From positions 92,877-156,876 of the forward strand of contig CAVZCJ010000022.1 in assembly GCA_963773625.1 (NCBI GenBank): a stretch of 64,000 nucleotides of DNA. The letters run 5' to 3'. Below, piece after piece: positions 17,500 through 27,479 of this stretch. The notes under the pieces are model-generated. The model did no database searches. It was given only the letters and a program-made list of their open reading frames with translations, and was not told the DNA's origin. The stretch comes from DATARH01 sp963773625 (lineage in GTDB: Bacteria; Pseudomonadota; Alphaproteobacteria; ATCC43930; CGMCC-115725). The translations under genes and the position numbers were made by a program. Numbering within the stretch: the first letter of the stretch is position 1; each line of letters begins with the position of its first letter.

Positions 17500-18618
17500 C
17501 TACAGCGCGTAGAGGCGCAGGGCGTTGTCCCACAGGATCTTCTGCTTGCTGCGGTCGGAGAGCGGCAGCGACAGAAATAGGTTCATCGCGTGCGGGTATT
17601 TCGCGTCGCCGTGCGGGTAATCGGTGGTAGTGACGAGATTGTCGTCGCCGATCGCAGCGACGACATGGCTGACGAATTCTTCGTCGCACTCAACCGCACC
17701 AAATCCCTGGCGTCGGAAGTATTCGGACGGCGGCATCGATAGATGGGTCATCTCGCCATAGGGCGCGCGCCACTCGTAATGCTCGTCCATGCGATGGAGC
17801 CAAAACGGCAGCCAGCCGCAATTGGCTTCGAGAAAGGCACAGCGCAGCTTGGGGAAACGCTCCATCACCCCACCCATGATGATGTCCATGCAAGCCAGCA
17901 TCTGCTCCATCGAATGCGTCGCGATATGGGCGATACCCATGGTTTGAAAGCGGTCAGTGCCGCATGCTTTCATCCGCGAGCCGGTGGTCTCGTGAAATCC
18001 AACCGGGATGTTGAGCTCCTGGCACACCGCCCAGAGCGGGTCGTAATAGCGGTCGTGCCACGGCCGGTCGTTGTAGATGTTCGGTCGCAGAAACGCGGCC
18101 TTCATCCCCATCGCGGCGGTGCGGCGCACCTCGGCGACGGCGCTGCCGACATCGTGCGCCGAGATCGCCGCGGCGCCGAACATGCGCTTCGGGTCGCCCG
18201 CCTGGATGTAGTCCTGCAGCCAGTCGTTGTAGGCGCGGCACGCCGCAGCGGCAAAGCGCGGGTCCATGCGGGTGAAGGCGGTGACGTACATGGCGGAGGT
18301 CGGGAACAGGATCGCCAGATCAAGGCCTTCCTTGTCCATCGCCCTGACCTGCGACCCCGGATCGAAGTCGCGTGCGATCTCCTCGGCATAGCGCGTCGCG
18401 AGCGCCTTCTCCTCGGCATCACTGACCGCCGGCCAATCGCCGCCGGGTATCGCCGCCATGACCTCGCCCTCGACCATGGTGCGGATGTCCCATTTGCGTT
18501 CATTGAGGCGACGCGGGGCACGGTCGGCGAATTCTGGATCGATGTAGCGCTGCCAGAGATCGACCGGTTCCATGACGTGCATCTCGGCGTCGATCATCTT
18601 GAAGCCGTTTTTCGCCAT
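17500..18618 (-). CDS. Amidohydrolase family protein
   Basis: A 372-residue TIM-barrel hydrolase of the amidohydrolase-2 (ACMSD-like) family. Visible metal-site elements are IDAEMHVMEP at the N-terminus, VGFHETTG in the middle, and the C-terminal metal Asp in TTDYPHGDAKYP. The last residues ILWDNALRLYAL match the family end. Members decarboxylate or hydrolyse aromatic-derived acids. It is followed on the same strand by the dehydrogenase at 16.5-17.4 kb after an 80-nt repeat, and preceded by an MDR reductase and a second amidohydrolase, so a catabolic cluster is likely. Substrate unknown. Confidence 0.83.
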   Translation of the reverse strand: MAKNGFKMIDAEMHVMEPVDLWQRYIDPEFADRAPRRLNERKWDIRTMVEGEVMAAIPGGDWPAVSDAEEKALATRYAEEIARDFDPGSQVRAMDKEGLDLAILFPTSAMYVTAFTRMDPRFAAAACRAYNDWLQDYIQAGDPKRMFGAAAISAHDVGSAVAEVRRTAAMGMKAAFLRPNIYNDRPWHDRYYDPLWAVCQELNIPVGFHETTGSRMKACGTDRFQTMGIAHIATHSMEQMLACMDIIMGGVMERFPKLRCAFLEANCGWLPFWLHRMDEHYEWRAPYGEMTHLSMPPSEYFRRQGFGAVECDEEFVSHVVAAIGDDNLVTTTDYPHGDAKYPHAMNLFLSLPLSDRSKQKILWDNALRLYAL

Positions 18619-18686
18619 GACTAGCCCCTGTTCCGCGTGCCGAGGTTGCGCCGATCCTAGCCGATGCGGCAGCGGTCGGCGATTGC

Positions 18687-19676
18687 TCAGATCGGTCCGT
18701 TGGGCAGCACCAGCACCTTGCCGTGGCGGCCGCGCCGCTGAGCGTGGGCCAGCGCCGATTTGATCTCTTCGATCGGGTATGTCGCGTCGACCGGCGCGCT
18801 CAGGACGCCTTCGCGCACTTCCGCCGCCAGTTCGGCATAGAGCGCGCGCACCTGTGCGGTCGCACGCTTGGCCAACCCGCGGCCGAGCATGAACCCCATC
18901 AGGCTGACGCCGCGGGTGTTGAGGTTGACGCGGCCGATCTCCGGCTCCTCGCCCGACAGCCCGCCGTAATTGACCATCACCGCACCGTCGGCGAGGCAGT
19001 CGGCGATCTGCTTGCAGGCCTTGCCAGAGATCGCGTCGATGCCGAGCCGGATCGGCTGGCCACTCGCCGCCTCGCGCGCCCGCTCCGGCAGGTCGTCGCT
19101 CGCTTCAAGCACGACATCGGCGCCGAGCGCCTTCAACTCGCCGGCTACGTCGCCGCGGCGCACGACATTGATCGTACGGATGCCGCGCGCCTTGGCGAGC
19201 ACGATCAGGTGCCGGCCGACCGCCGAATTGGCGACGTCCTGGATCACCCAGTCGCCCGGCTTGAGCGCGACATGGTCCTCGAGCAGCAAGAGCGCGGTCG
19301 CGGGGTTGATCCGCAGCATCGCCGCCTGCCTCAAATCGAGCCCCTCGGGGATCGGCAGCGCGTCCTCGGCGCGCACCCGGCGGCGCTGCGCCCAGTTCTC
19401 GCGCGCCATGTTGATGACGAGGTCGCCCATCCGCACATCGCCGACCCCGGCGCCGACCGCCGTAACGCGGCCGACGCATTCGGCGCCCGGCGTCGCCGGC
19501 AGAGCCGGGTGCAGCCGGTAATTGCCGCGGATCATCGACAGATCGGCTGGGTTGATCGGAAAGGCCAGTACGTCGAACACCACCTCGCCGGGGCCTGGCG
19601 CGCCGACATCGGGGACCTCGACGCAGCTCGCGACTTCCTCCGGCACGCCATAGGCGCCGATATCGACTCGCTTCAT
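18687..19676 (-). CDS. MDR-family reductase, 2-enoyl thioester reductase-like
   Basis: A 329-residue medium-chain dehydrogenase/reductase without the catalytic zinc cysteines. The region LKPGDWVIQDVANSAVGRHLIVLAKARGIRTINVVRR is close to the NADPH-binding site of mitochondrial-type trans-2-enoyl-CoA reductases (MECR/ETR), which reduce 2-enoyl thioesters. The N-terminal FPINPADLSMIRGNY and GAECVGRV motifs also fit. It lies 10 bases downstream of an amidohydrolase gene on the same strand and probably shares its transcript. An alternative is a generic quinone/alkenal reductase. Confidence 0.78.
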   Translation of the reverse strand: MKRVDIGAYGVPEEVASCVEVPDVGAPGPGEVVFDVLAFPINPADLSMIRGNYRLHPALPATPGAECVGRVTAVGAGVGDVRMGDLVINMARENWAQRRRVRAEDALPIPEGLDLRQAAMLRINPATALLLLEDHVALKPGDWVIQDVANSAVGRHLIVLAKARGIRTINVVRRGDVAGELKALGADVVLEASDDLPERAREAASGQPIRLGIDAISGKACKQIADCLADGAVMVNYGGLSGEEPEIGRVNLNTRGVSLMGFMLGRGLAKRATAQVRALYAELAAEVREGVLSAPVDATYPIEEIKSALAHAQRRGRHGKVLVLPNGPI

Positions 19677-19686
19677 CGCACCCTCC

Positions 19687-20833
19687 TCACGTCCGCTTGA
19701 AGCAGCGGTTGGCGTTTTCCCACAACAGCTTCGTGGCTCGCTCCCCGGTGACGCTCGGCCATTCGAGGATCTTGTCGATCGAGTTGGGGAACCACGATTC
19801 GAAATGCGGGTAGTCGGAGCCGAACATCAGGCACCCGTCGCCGAGTGCGCCGGCGCACCATGTCGAACATCGGCTCGTGCTCGTGCGCCTCGACATTGGC
19901 GAAGACGCGGCCGGCGGCGAACTGCTCGCTTGGCAACAGCTTGAGTTTCGCGGTGCGGCCGACATAGCTCACCTGCTCGTCCATCCGCCGCACCCAGAAC
20001 GGCAGCCAGCCGAACCCGCACTCCAGCACGCACAGTCTGAGCCCCGGATAACGGTCGAGGATGCCGCCGGCGAGAAACCCGGCCATGAACCGCATCGCGC
20101 CCCACGGGTGCGAGCACAGCCGCGCCAGATAGACGTTGTCCCACATCTCGGTGTAGCCGGGGAAATAGGGCGCCGACCAGGTGAAACTGTGATGCACGAT
20201 GGCAAAGTCGTGGTCCTCGGCGGCGCGCCAGATCGGCTCGAGACTCGGATGGTCGACCGGGGTCTCGTTGGGCAAGAGCGGCTGCACGGCGACCGCCCAT
20301 TTCGAGGTGCCCCAGCGCTTGATCTCCTCGACCGCCGCGGCGACGTCGCGGGTCGAGGCGACAATCGGCCCTTTCAGGCGGTCGGGATAGGGCCCGCAAA
20401 ATTCCTCCATGTGCCGGTGATAGGCGCGGATGAGCCCCGTCTCGAGCGACACATCGGGCACGCCGACGATGCTTGTCCACACCGACGGCACGAGGAAATG
20501 CACGTCCGAGCCTTCCTCGTCCATGTCGAGAACGCGATTGTCGGAGCGGTCGTCGATAACGCCGAAGCTCGGCCGCCGCTTGCCGCGCCAGACGCGGCCA
20601 TCGCCCGAGCCAGGGCTCACTTCGGCCTCGCCCAGGGTGCGCTCGTAGAGCCGCTGCTCGAAGCGGTAGGTGGTGCGCTCGCCGCCGTCGACGGTGCGCG
20701 ATTTCACCTTGGCCTTGTACGGCGCGAGGTCATCGAGCCGGGCGCGGAACGCCGGGTCGACGTATTTTTCCAAGACGTCGGCGCCGGGGTCGATATGCGT
20801 ATCGGTGTCGTAGACGCGAAATCCGTCGCGCAT
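19687..20833 (-). CDS. Amidohydrolase family protein (one-base frameshift)
   Basis: About 381 residues when restored. From ATG 20833 (AGGGAGG upstream) it begins VYDTDTHIDPG, the metal-binding N-terminal strand of amidohydrolase-2 enzymes, and keeps ALLPNETPV-type and LRLCVLECGFGWLPFW motifs shared with the amidohydrolase at 17.5-18.6 kb. At 19853-19858 one extra base shifts the frame. Beyond it the expected GALGDGCLMFGSDYPHFESW, carrying the C-terminal metal Asp, runs on to WENANRCFKRT at 19687. Both halves are well conserved, so I treat it as one gene. The two amidohydrolases and the MDR reductase between them look like one catabolic unit. Confidence 0.77.
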
Positions 20834-20957
20834 GGCTCGCCTCCCTGATGCCGTGGCCGAGCATGCCTGCGCCGCCTCACGCGGGCAACCACGGCAATCG
20901 ACGACGCCGGGGTGCAGGCATAGGATGAATGGAAACCGGAACGGCGGGAAACGCACG

Positions 20958-21803
20958 ATGGATTACGAGACGATCACCGTGAAGCCCTTATCGGGCGCGC
21001 TCGGCGCAGAAATTGCCGGCGTCGATTTGTCGAAGCCGCTCAGCAACCAGCAGGTCGAAGAAGTCCATCGCGCCTTCCTCGACCATTGCGCGATCTATGT
21101 CCGCGACCAGGAATTGGGCGGCGCCGACCTCCTGCGCTATGCCCGCTATTTCGCCGAACCGGCATTCTATCCCTTTGTCGAGGGTATGCCCGACTTCCCG
21201 CAGATCTTCGAGCTGCGCAAGGAGCCCGACCAGAAGGAGAACGTCGGCAACGCTTGGCACTCCGACACGACCTACCTCGACAAACCGCCGATCGGCACGA
21301 TGCTCTACGCCCGCGAAGTCCCCGCCTATGGCGGCGACACGATGGTGGCGAACCAGTATCTCGCCTATGAGAGCCTTTCGGCGGGAATGCAGCGGATGCT
21401 CGACGGGCTTACCGCCATATACAGCGCGCGGATGAATGGCGGGCGCGGCGGGCGCGCCGAAAACAAGTACATGAAGATGAAGGACACGGTGGCGAAGGCC
21501 GATGAGATCGAGGCCGAACACCCGGTCGTGCGCACCCATCCCGGCACCGGGCGCAAGGCGCTCTACGTCTCGGCTCGCCACACGACGCGCTTCAAGGACA
21601 TGACGGAAGCGGAGTCAAAGCCGCTAATCGATTTCCTCCAGGCGCATTGCACGCGGCCCGAGTTCACCGCCCGCATCCGCTGGGAAAAGGGCACGGTGAC
21701 GCTTTGGGACAATCGCTGCTGCCAGCATTTCGCGATCAACGACTATCAGGGCCAACGCCGGGTGATGTGGCGGCTGCCGGTCGGCGCCGAAGCGGTGGTC
21801 TAA
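20958..21803 (+). CDS. TauD/TfdA family 2-oxoglutarate dioxygenase
   Basis: A 281-residue Fe(II)/2-oxoglutarate dioxygenase. The family start LSGALGAEIAGVDLSKPLS is present; the iron ligands are HxD in WHSDTTYLDKPP and the distal His in WDNRCCQHFAINDY, with the 2OG-binding Arg in GQRRVMWR. TauD/TfdA enzymes hydroxylate taurine, 2,4-D, sulfonates or related acids; the substrate is undetermined. The ATG at 20958 is chosen because family homology starts there; upstream in-frame codons are not conserved. It is divergent from the frameshifted amidohydrolase, 124 bases away. Confidence 0.88.
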   Translation: MDYETITVKPLSGALGAEIAGVDLSKPLSNQQVEEVHRAFLDHCAIYVRDQELGGADLLRYARYFAEPAFYPFVEGMPDFPQIFELRKEPDQKENVGNAWHSDTTYLDKPPIGTMLYAREVPAYGGDTMVANQYLAYESLSAGMQRMLDGLTAIYSARMNGGRGGRAENKYMKMKDTVAKADEIEAEHPVVRTHPGTGRKALYVSARHTTRFKDMTEAESKPLIDFLQAHCTRPEFTARIRWEKGTVTLWDNRCCQHFAINDYQGQRRVMWRLPVGAEAVV

Positions 21804-21837
21804 GCGTCAGGCCGCAGAGATATTGTGGAGAATGCCA

Positions 21838-22425
21838 ATGCTTTCCTGTATTCGCGCTTTTGCGGTCGTCGCGGCGCTGGCGTCCATGGGCTTGGCTTCG
21901 GCTCTCGCCCAGAGCGGGCACCCGATGACCAGCCACCCGACCATGAGCACCGGCACGGCGGTGCCCACTTTACCCGGCCAGGACGCCTTCGGCGCGATCC
22001 AGGAAATCGTCGAGATGCTGGACGCCGATCCCAAGACCGACTGGACGAAGGTCGATCTCGAAGCCCTGCGTCAGCACCTCATCGACATGAACGAGGTGAC
22101 GCTCAAGGCCGCCGCATCCCCGAAAACCATCGACGGTGGGCTTGAAATCACCATCACCGGCGATGGCCGGACCCTCGCCGCGATCCAGCGCATGGTTCCC
22201 GCCTGGGCCGAGACGATGAGCGGCCACAGGGGTTGGAACACGAAGGCGGCCACCCTGCCGAATGGCGAGCTCCTTACCGTCACCACGGCCGATGCCAAGG
22301 AAGTCCAGCACATCCGCGGGCTCGGCTTTATCGGCCTGCTGGTCAGCGGCTCACATCACCAGATGCATCATTTGATGATGGCGAAGGGCGAGTTCGACCC
22401 CGAGCATGCGGCGCACATGCACTGA
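21838..22425 (+). CDS. Exported protein of unknown function
   Basis: A 195-residue protein with a clear signal peptide (AFAVVAALASMGLASALA, cleaved before QSG). The mature part has a helical region (DAFGAIQEIVEMLDADPKTDW), a stretch with TLAAIQRMVPAWAETMSG, and a His/Met-rich end (SGSHHQMHHLMMAKGEFDPEHAAHMH) that could bind a metal such as copper. I do not recognise a named family. The ATG at 21838 has GGAG 8 bases upstream; an in-frame ATG at 21832 is an alternative. It follows the TauD gene by 34 bases. Confidence 0.6.
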   Translation: MLSCIRAFAVVAALASMGLASALAQSGHPMTSHPTMSTGTAVPTLPGQDAFGAIQEIVEMLDADPKTDWTKVDLEALRQHLIDMNEVTLKAAASPKTIDGGLEITITGDGRTLAAIQRMVPAWAETMSGHRGWNTKAATLPNGELLTVTTADAKEVQHIRGLGFIGLLVSGSHHQMHHLMMAKGEFDPEHAAHMH

Positions 22426-22434
22426 CCGAGGCCG

Positions 22435-23580
22435 CTAGCCCCAGAATTCTTTCGACGCAATACGCGCCCCCTCGGCGAGACTGGCGAGCTTAGCCCATAC
22501 CACCTGCGGATCGACCGCAGCCTGACCGACCCAGGTGCCATAGCCGCAATCGCTGCCGGCGATAACGTTCTCACGGCCGACCAGGGCGGCGTAGCGGCCG
22601 ATGCGCTGGGCGATCAGCTCGGGGTGCTCGATGAAATTGGTCTTCAACTCGATGACGCCGGGGATCAGCACTTTGCCCTCGGGCAGCTTGACCGTCTCGA
22701 ACAGCTTCCACTCATGCGCGTGGCGCGGATTGGCCGCTTCGAACGATAGCCCGGCCGGTTTCGCGGTGAAGATCACGTCGATAATGTCGGCCAACGGCAC
22801 GTCGCAATGATGCGGCCCCTCGTAATTGCCCCAGCACAGATGGACCCGCGCGCGCTCTGCGGGGATGTTGCGCAGCGCATGGTTCATCGCCTCGATATGC
22901 AGCGCCGCGGCCTTGCGGAATTCGGCGGTGGTGAGATGCGCGTTCTGGATATGCCGCCCCATCGCCAGATCGGGGCAATCGAGTTGGAGGACGAAGCCGG
23001 CGGCGACGACGGTTTCGTATTCCTGCCGCATTGCCTCGGCGATCGCCGCGAGGTAGGCCTCGTGGTTGCGGTAATGGCTGTCGTGGAAGAACAGCGAAAT
23101 GAGACCCGGAGAGGCAGCGCTGAGGAACGCCTCTTCCGATCTGACCCCGGCGAGCGCGGCTTTGAGGTTCTTGGCGTCGGTCTCGGCCGCGCCGGGATCG
23201 CGCACCGAGATCGGGCCATTGCAGCCTGGCGTCTTGCGCCGCGAGCGGCCGGGATCGCCGAACACACGCCGCGCTAATTCGGGAAAATCGACCAGATCCT
23301 GATAGGTCAGCGGGTGGCTCTCGCCGCCGAACCCGTCGAGCCGGTCCTTGATATAGGTGGCATAGCTCGGCTTCGACATCTCGCCGTCATTGACGATGTC
23401 GATGCCGGCCTCCGCCTGCTTCGCGACGATATCGGCGACCGCATCGGCGATCCGCTCGCCGAGCGCAGCCGGATCGACCGGCACACCCTCCTCCTTGGCG
23501 AACATCACCCGCACCAGATCGGCGGATCGCGGCAAGCTGCCGGTATGGGTGGTCAAAAACCGCTCGCTGCTGCGTTTCAT
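22435..23580 (-). CDS. Cobalamin-independent methionine synthase-like protein (MetE C-terminal family)
   Basis: A 381-residue protein of the MetE catalytic-domain/UROD-like zinc methyltransferase family. It starts MKRSSERFLTTHTGSLPRS, typical for these stand-alone proteins. The zinc ligands of MetE are matched by H-x-C in VHLCWGNYEGPH and the C-terminal Cys in GSDCGYGTW. Stand-alone members often act on thiols other than homocysteine (for example epoxyalkane:CoM transferase-like), so true methionine synthesis is not claimed. It overlaps the flavin monooxygenase gene upstream by four bases (ATGA), so they are translated together. Confidence 0.8.
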   Translation of the reverse strand: MKRSSERFLTTHTGSLPRSADLVRVMFAKEEGVPVDPAALGERIADAVADIVAKQAEAGIDIVNDGEMSKPSYATYIKDRLDGFGGESHPLTYQDLVDFPELARRVFGDPGRSRRKTPGCNGPISVRDPGAAETDAKNLKAALAGVRSEEAFLSAASPGLISLFFHDSHYRNHEAYLAAIAEAMRQEYETVVAAGFVLQLDCPDLAMGRHIQNAHLTTAEFRKAAALHIEAMNHALRNIPAERARVHLCWGNYEGPHHCDVPLADIIDVIFTAKPAGLSFEAANPRHAHEWKLFETVKLPEGKVLIPGVIELKTNFIEHPELIAQRIGRYAALVGRENVIAGSDCGYGTWVGQAAVDPQVVWAKLASLAEGARIASKEFWG

Positions 23581-24780
23581 CTTGGCGCCTCCGCCTGTTC
23601 GACCGCGCCGGCGTCGAAGCCGAACAGCCATTGCATGGTCTCGGGCGCGCGCTCTCGGGTCGCCGCCATCGCCGCGTCTCGCGCCCGCTGCTCCGGCCCG
23701 TCCGGCATGTGGTAGCGGTGCTTGTTGGCGCGCGACATCTCCTGCAAGCGGCTCACCCGCGGCAGACGCAGCTGCTCGTAGCGCCGCAAGGCATCGGCCG
23801 GATCGTCGCCCTGGGCGAGCAGCGCCGCCAGGGTAGCGCCGTCCTCGATCGCCTGCGCCGCGCCCTGCGCCATGAACGGATACATCGGGTGGCACGCGTC
23901 GCCGAGCAGCGTCACCCTTCCGGCGGACCAGCGCGGCAGCGGGTCGCGGTCGAACAGCGCCCAGATAAAGCAGGTGTCGGCGGCGCGAGACGATGCGGCG
24001 GATTTGCGGATGCCAGCCCTCGAACGCTGCGAGCGCGCGCTCGATGGTCGCGCGGTCGGTCCAGTCCTCGCGGTTCCAGTCGTCATGCTCGGTCCAGCCG
24101 ACGAAGTTCAACAAACGCCCACCGGAGACGAAATAATGCACGAGGTGGCCGCCCGGCCCGAGCCAGGATTGGTTGCCGCGCTCCAGGCCGAGATCGGCGA
24201 TATGCTCCGCCGGCACCAGCCCGCGGTAGGCGACGCAGCCGGCAAAGGCGGGCGCTTCCTCGCCGAAGAGCAGCGTACGCACGGTGGAATGAATGCCGTC
24301 GGCGCCGACCATGACGTCGGCCTCGATACGATTGCCGTTGGCGAAGCGGGCCCTAACCGAATCACCGCGGTCATCGAATCCGACGAGGCGATGGCCGAGA
24401 TGGACGCGCTCTTGGGGCAAGCCCGACGCGATGATCCTTTGCAGATCCGCACGGTGCACGGTCAAATGTGGAGCGCCGTAAAGCTCGCTGGAGATCGGGT
24501 TGAGCGCGGCTTTTTGCAGCGTGCGGCCGTCGTCCCAGCGCCGCACATGCGCCGACAGAGGCCGCACCGCGTCGCGGTCGAGCGCATCCCCAAGTCCGAG
24601 CCGGTAGAGGATGCGTGCCGCGTTCGGCCCCATATTGATGCCGCCGCCGACCTCGTTGAGCTCGGCGGCCTGCTCGTAGACATCGACCGCGAAGCCGGCG
24701 CGATGCAGCGACAACGCCGCGGCAAGGCCGCCGATGCCGCCGCCGATCACCGCAATTCTGCCCGCTTTGCCGGTCATCAT
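23577..24780 (-). CDS. FAD-dependent aromatic monooxygenase (one-base frameshift)
   Basis: About 400 residues when restored; a class A flavoprotein monooxygenase like salicylate or 3-hydroxybenzoate hydroxylase. It shows the dinucleotide motif VIGGGIGGLAAALSLHRAG, the DG motif VGADGIHSTVR, and the GD motif LLGDACHPMYPFMAQGAAQAIEDG. The DG and GD motifs are in different frames as given, because one extra base at 23984-23990 breaks the protein after QIRRIVS. Read through uncorrected, the first part runs out of frame and then fuses with the following MetE-like gene into an artificial 781-residue protein, which should not be taken as a real fusion. Two adjacent ATGs (24780 and 24777) are possible starts. 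Confidence 0.78.
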
Positions 24781-24837
24781 GGCCGAGTGAAAAGGCGCGG
24801 CGGCTTGGTGTCAACCGCGACCGAAGGGGAGTGAGCG

Positions 24838-25074
24838 ATGCGGGTTCTACTGGCGACGATGACGATGGCGGCAGGCTTGCTCTCGGTTTCGGCGGCGATG
24901 GCCAACTCGCCGCCGCCACCACCGCACCCGGAGCCAAAAATGTTCTGCACCGAACAGTATCAGCCGGTCTGCGGCACCAAGGACAACGCGCGCAAGACCT
25001 ATTCCAACCGCTGCTTTGCCGATGTCGATCACGCGACCGACATCAGTGAGGGCGAGTGCGCCGCCGCGAAGTGA
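24838..25074 (+). CDS. Small secreted Kazal-type inhibitor domain protein
   Basis: A 78-residue precursor with a signal peptide (LLATMTMAAGLLSVSAAMA) and a Pro-rich linker. The following domain has the Kazal pattern C-x7-CG-x8-Y-x2-C and a final Cys: CTEQYQPVCGTKDN, TYSNRCFADVDH, then EGEC. Four cysteines remain instead of six, as in many short bacterial members. The domain fold is known for serine-protease inhibition; inhibition by this protein is not shown. The ATG has GGGGAG upstream. It is divergent from the monooxygenase gene. Confidence 0.75.
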   Translation: MRVLLATMTMAAGLLSVSAAMANSPPPPPHPEPKMFCTEQYQPVCGTKDNARKTYSNRCFADVDHATDISEGECAAAK

Positions 25075-25134
25075 TCGGGCTTTACCCGGGCGGCGGCGCT
25101 TGCGAGGCTGGCTAGCTGACGCAAGGAGATCGAT

Positions 25135-26052
25135 GTGCCGCTCATCTACGAAAAGCGCGACGGGGTCGCCTATATCACGCTCAACAATCCCGCCAAGGCG
25201 AACATCCTCGACAAGAAGACCTCGGACGAGATTTCCGCGGCGTGGATCGACCTCTGGGAAGACCGCGACATCCGCTGCGCGATCCTGACCGGCGCCGGCG
25301 ACCGGCATTTCTGCGGCGGCCATAATCTCACCCCGCGCCCCGACCTCACCGCCGAGGACCGCGAATACCTGCGCACCAACCGCATCTACTGGCCGCTCGC
25401 CGGCACGGTGCACGGGCAGAAGACGGGGGTCGACGGACGCATGGGCGACCACTACCCGCGGGTGTGGAAGCCGGTCATCGCCGCGGTCAATGGCTGGGCC
25501 GCCGGGGCCGGACTCTACATCTTGCTTAGCTCGACCGATATCCGCATCGCCAGCGCCGAGCATGCGCGCTTCAAGTTCGCGCTGCTGACCCAGGGCTGGC
25601 TCGGCAACGGCCCGGGCGCGGCGCTGCTCGCCAAGCAGCTGCGCTATTCCGACGCGATGAAGATCCTGCTCACCGACGAGCCGTTCGACGCCGCCGAGGC
25701 GCTGCGCATCGGCCTCGTCAACGAGGTCGTGCCGCACGCACAGCTAATGGAGCGGGCCGAGAAGATGGCGCGTCACATCTGCACCCTGCCGCCGGTCGCG
25801 GTGCGGATGATGAAGGAGTTCGTCGTGCGCTTCGGCGACCTGCCAACCGACCAGGCCTGGCACATTCAGAACATCATCAACCACCTGCTGATCCAGACCA
25901 CCACCGACGGCGAGGAAGGCCGCGCCGCGTTCAACGAAAAGCGCCCGCCCAACTTCACCGGCACGCTGCGTCACCGCGGTGCGCCGTGGGAGGAACCCTC
26001 CGAGGAAGATGCCAAGCGCTTGGATGAGGCGTACCGCAGCGGGGAGTTTTAG
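25135..26052 (+). CDS. Enoyl-CoA hydratase/isomerase family protein
   Basis: A 305-residue crotonase-fold protein. The acyl-CoA oxyanion-hole segments are visible as FCGGHNLTPRP near residue 60 and AAVNGWAAGAGLYILLSSTDIRIAS near 120. The end carries a proline-containing C-terminal helix (EKRPPNFTGTLRHRGAPWEEPSE). The family acts on CoA thioesters as hydratase, isomerase or hydrolase; the reaction is not fixed by sequence. It begins with GTG at 25135, with AAGGAG 7 bases upstream. Confidence 0.85.
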   Translation: MPLIYEKRDGVAYITLNNPAKANILDKKTSDEISAAWIDLWEDRDIRCAILTGAGDRHFCGGHNLTPRPDLTAEDREYLRTNRIYWPLAGTVHGQKTGVDGRMGDHYPRVWKPVIAAVNGWAAGAGLYILLSSTDIRIASAEHARFKFALLTQGWLGNGPGAALLAKQLRYSDAMKILLTDEPFDAAEALRIGLVNEVVPHAQLMERAEKMARHICTLPPVAVRMMKEFVVRFGDLPTDQAWHIQNIINHLLIQTTTDGEEGRAAFNEKRPPNFTGTLRHRGAPWEEPSEEDAKRLDEAYRSGEF

Positions 26053-26174
26053 TACGCATCCCAGCGCCGGATGAGGCTGGGAACCCGGTCGGCTATGAAG
26101 GCGCGTTGAGCTACATCAATGTGACTCGCCTGTACCTGCCGCATTCTACGGACCTAGCCCCGGGGTGCGAGAGG

Positions 26175-27463
26175 ATGGACGATCAAATTGTAACCCGACC
26201 GGTGCAGCGGGCGCCCTCGCTGCCGCCTCAATCAGCCCAGGCGGTCCGCCCGCATCGGTGGCGCGGCCGCAGGCTCTGGCTGGTCGCCGTGCTGATTTCA
26301 ATCGTTGTCGCCAGCGGCGCGGCATGGTGGTGGATCGCCAGCCGCGGCGCGGCCATGCACTACACGACGGCGCCGGTGACTAACGGCACGGTGGCCCGCA
26401 CCGTCACGGCGACCGGGACGATCAACCCGGTCCTGACGATCATTGTCGGCAGCTACGTGTCCGGCGTCATCCAGTCGCTGCAATGCGACTACAATACAAA
26501 AGTTACCAAGGGGCAGGTCTGCGCCAAGATCGATCCCCGGCCTTTTCAGGCGATCGTCGACCAATATACGGCGAACCTGGCAGTCGCCAAGGCGCAGCTG
26601 GCGAAGGATCAGGCAAACCTCGAATACACCAAGGCCAATTCCGGCCGCACCGCGTTGCTGGCCAAGCAAAACTCGATCGCTATCGACACTGCCGACCAGT
26701 CGCTGGCCGCCTACCACCAAGGGCAGGCGCAGGTCCTGCTCGACCAGGCGGCGATCCAGCAATGGGAAGCTCAGCTTGGGGGCGCCCAGGTCAACCTTGC
26801 CTACACCAATATCGTTTCGCCGGTAGACGGCACCGTGGTGTCACGCAACGTGACGCAGGGGCAGACGGTCGCGGCAAGCCTCCAGACACCGACCTTGTTC
26901 CTGATCGCCACCGATCTCACCAAGATGGAAGTCGATACCAATGTCAGCGAAAGCGACATCGGCACCGTCAAGGAGAAGAACCCCGCGACTTTCACGGTCG
27001 AAGCCTATCCCGACCGTCCGTTCGCGGGCAGTGTCGTCCAGGTCCGGCAGGCGCCGCAAACACTGCAGAACGTCGTGACCTATGACGTCGTTGTCGCCGT
27101 CGCCAACCTTGACCTGGCGCTGATGCCGGGGATGACGGCCACGACCAAGATCATCACCGCCCAGCGCGACAACGTCATTCGGGTACCCGATCAGGCGCTC
27201 CGTTATACGCCTGCTGATGCGCCCGCCGCCGCGCCAGCTAAGGCCGCCAACCCACCTGCGCGGACCGCGGCCCCGACGACACGCACGGGGGCAGTCTGGG
27301 TATTGACGGATGGCAAGCCCGTCCGTGTCACCGTGACCCTCGGGCTCGATGACGACAGTTTACCGAGATCTTGGGCGGCGATCTGAAACTCGGCGATCGG
27401 GTCATCGTGTCCGAGCAAGCGGGCGGGAGCACAAAGGCGGCCGTTCCGCTGCCGCGGCTATAG
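26175..27463 (+). CDS. macA: MacA-like periplasmic adaptor (HlyD family), one-base frameshift near the end
   Basis: About 429 residues when restored. An N-terminal membrane helix (LWLVAVLISIVVASGAAWWWIAS) is followed by the HlyD-type arrangement: barrel-sandwich hybrid (VARTVTATGTINPV), a coiled-coil hairpin (residues ~115-200), the second lipoyl half (AYTNIVSPVDGTVVSRNVTQGQTV), then beta-barrel and membrane-proximal domains. At 27357-27362 one base is missing; adding one restores the expected TEILGGDLKLGDRVIV ending and a stop at 27461-27463. Uncorrected, the protein ends early at 27386. It is followed 16 bases later by macB, with which it forms an ABC-type tripartite exporter needing a TolC-like outer channel (not in the window). 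Confidence 0.83.
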
Positions 27464-27479
27464 CGCGACGGCACCGGAA

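Noticed and set aside
22435..24780. A 781-residue flavin monooxygenase-methionine synthase fusion
   Set aside because: The fusion arises only because one extra base at 23984-23990 throws the monooxygenase into the frame of the next gene. Corrected, the monooxygenase ends in an ATGA overlap and the second gene has its own start.
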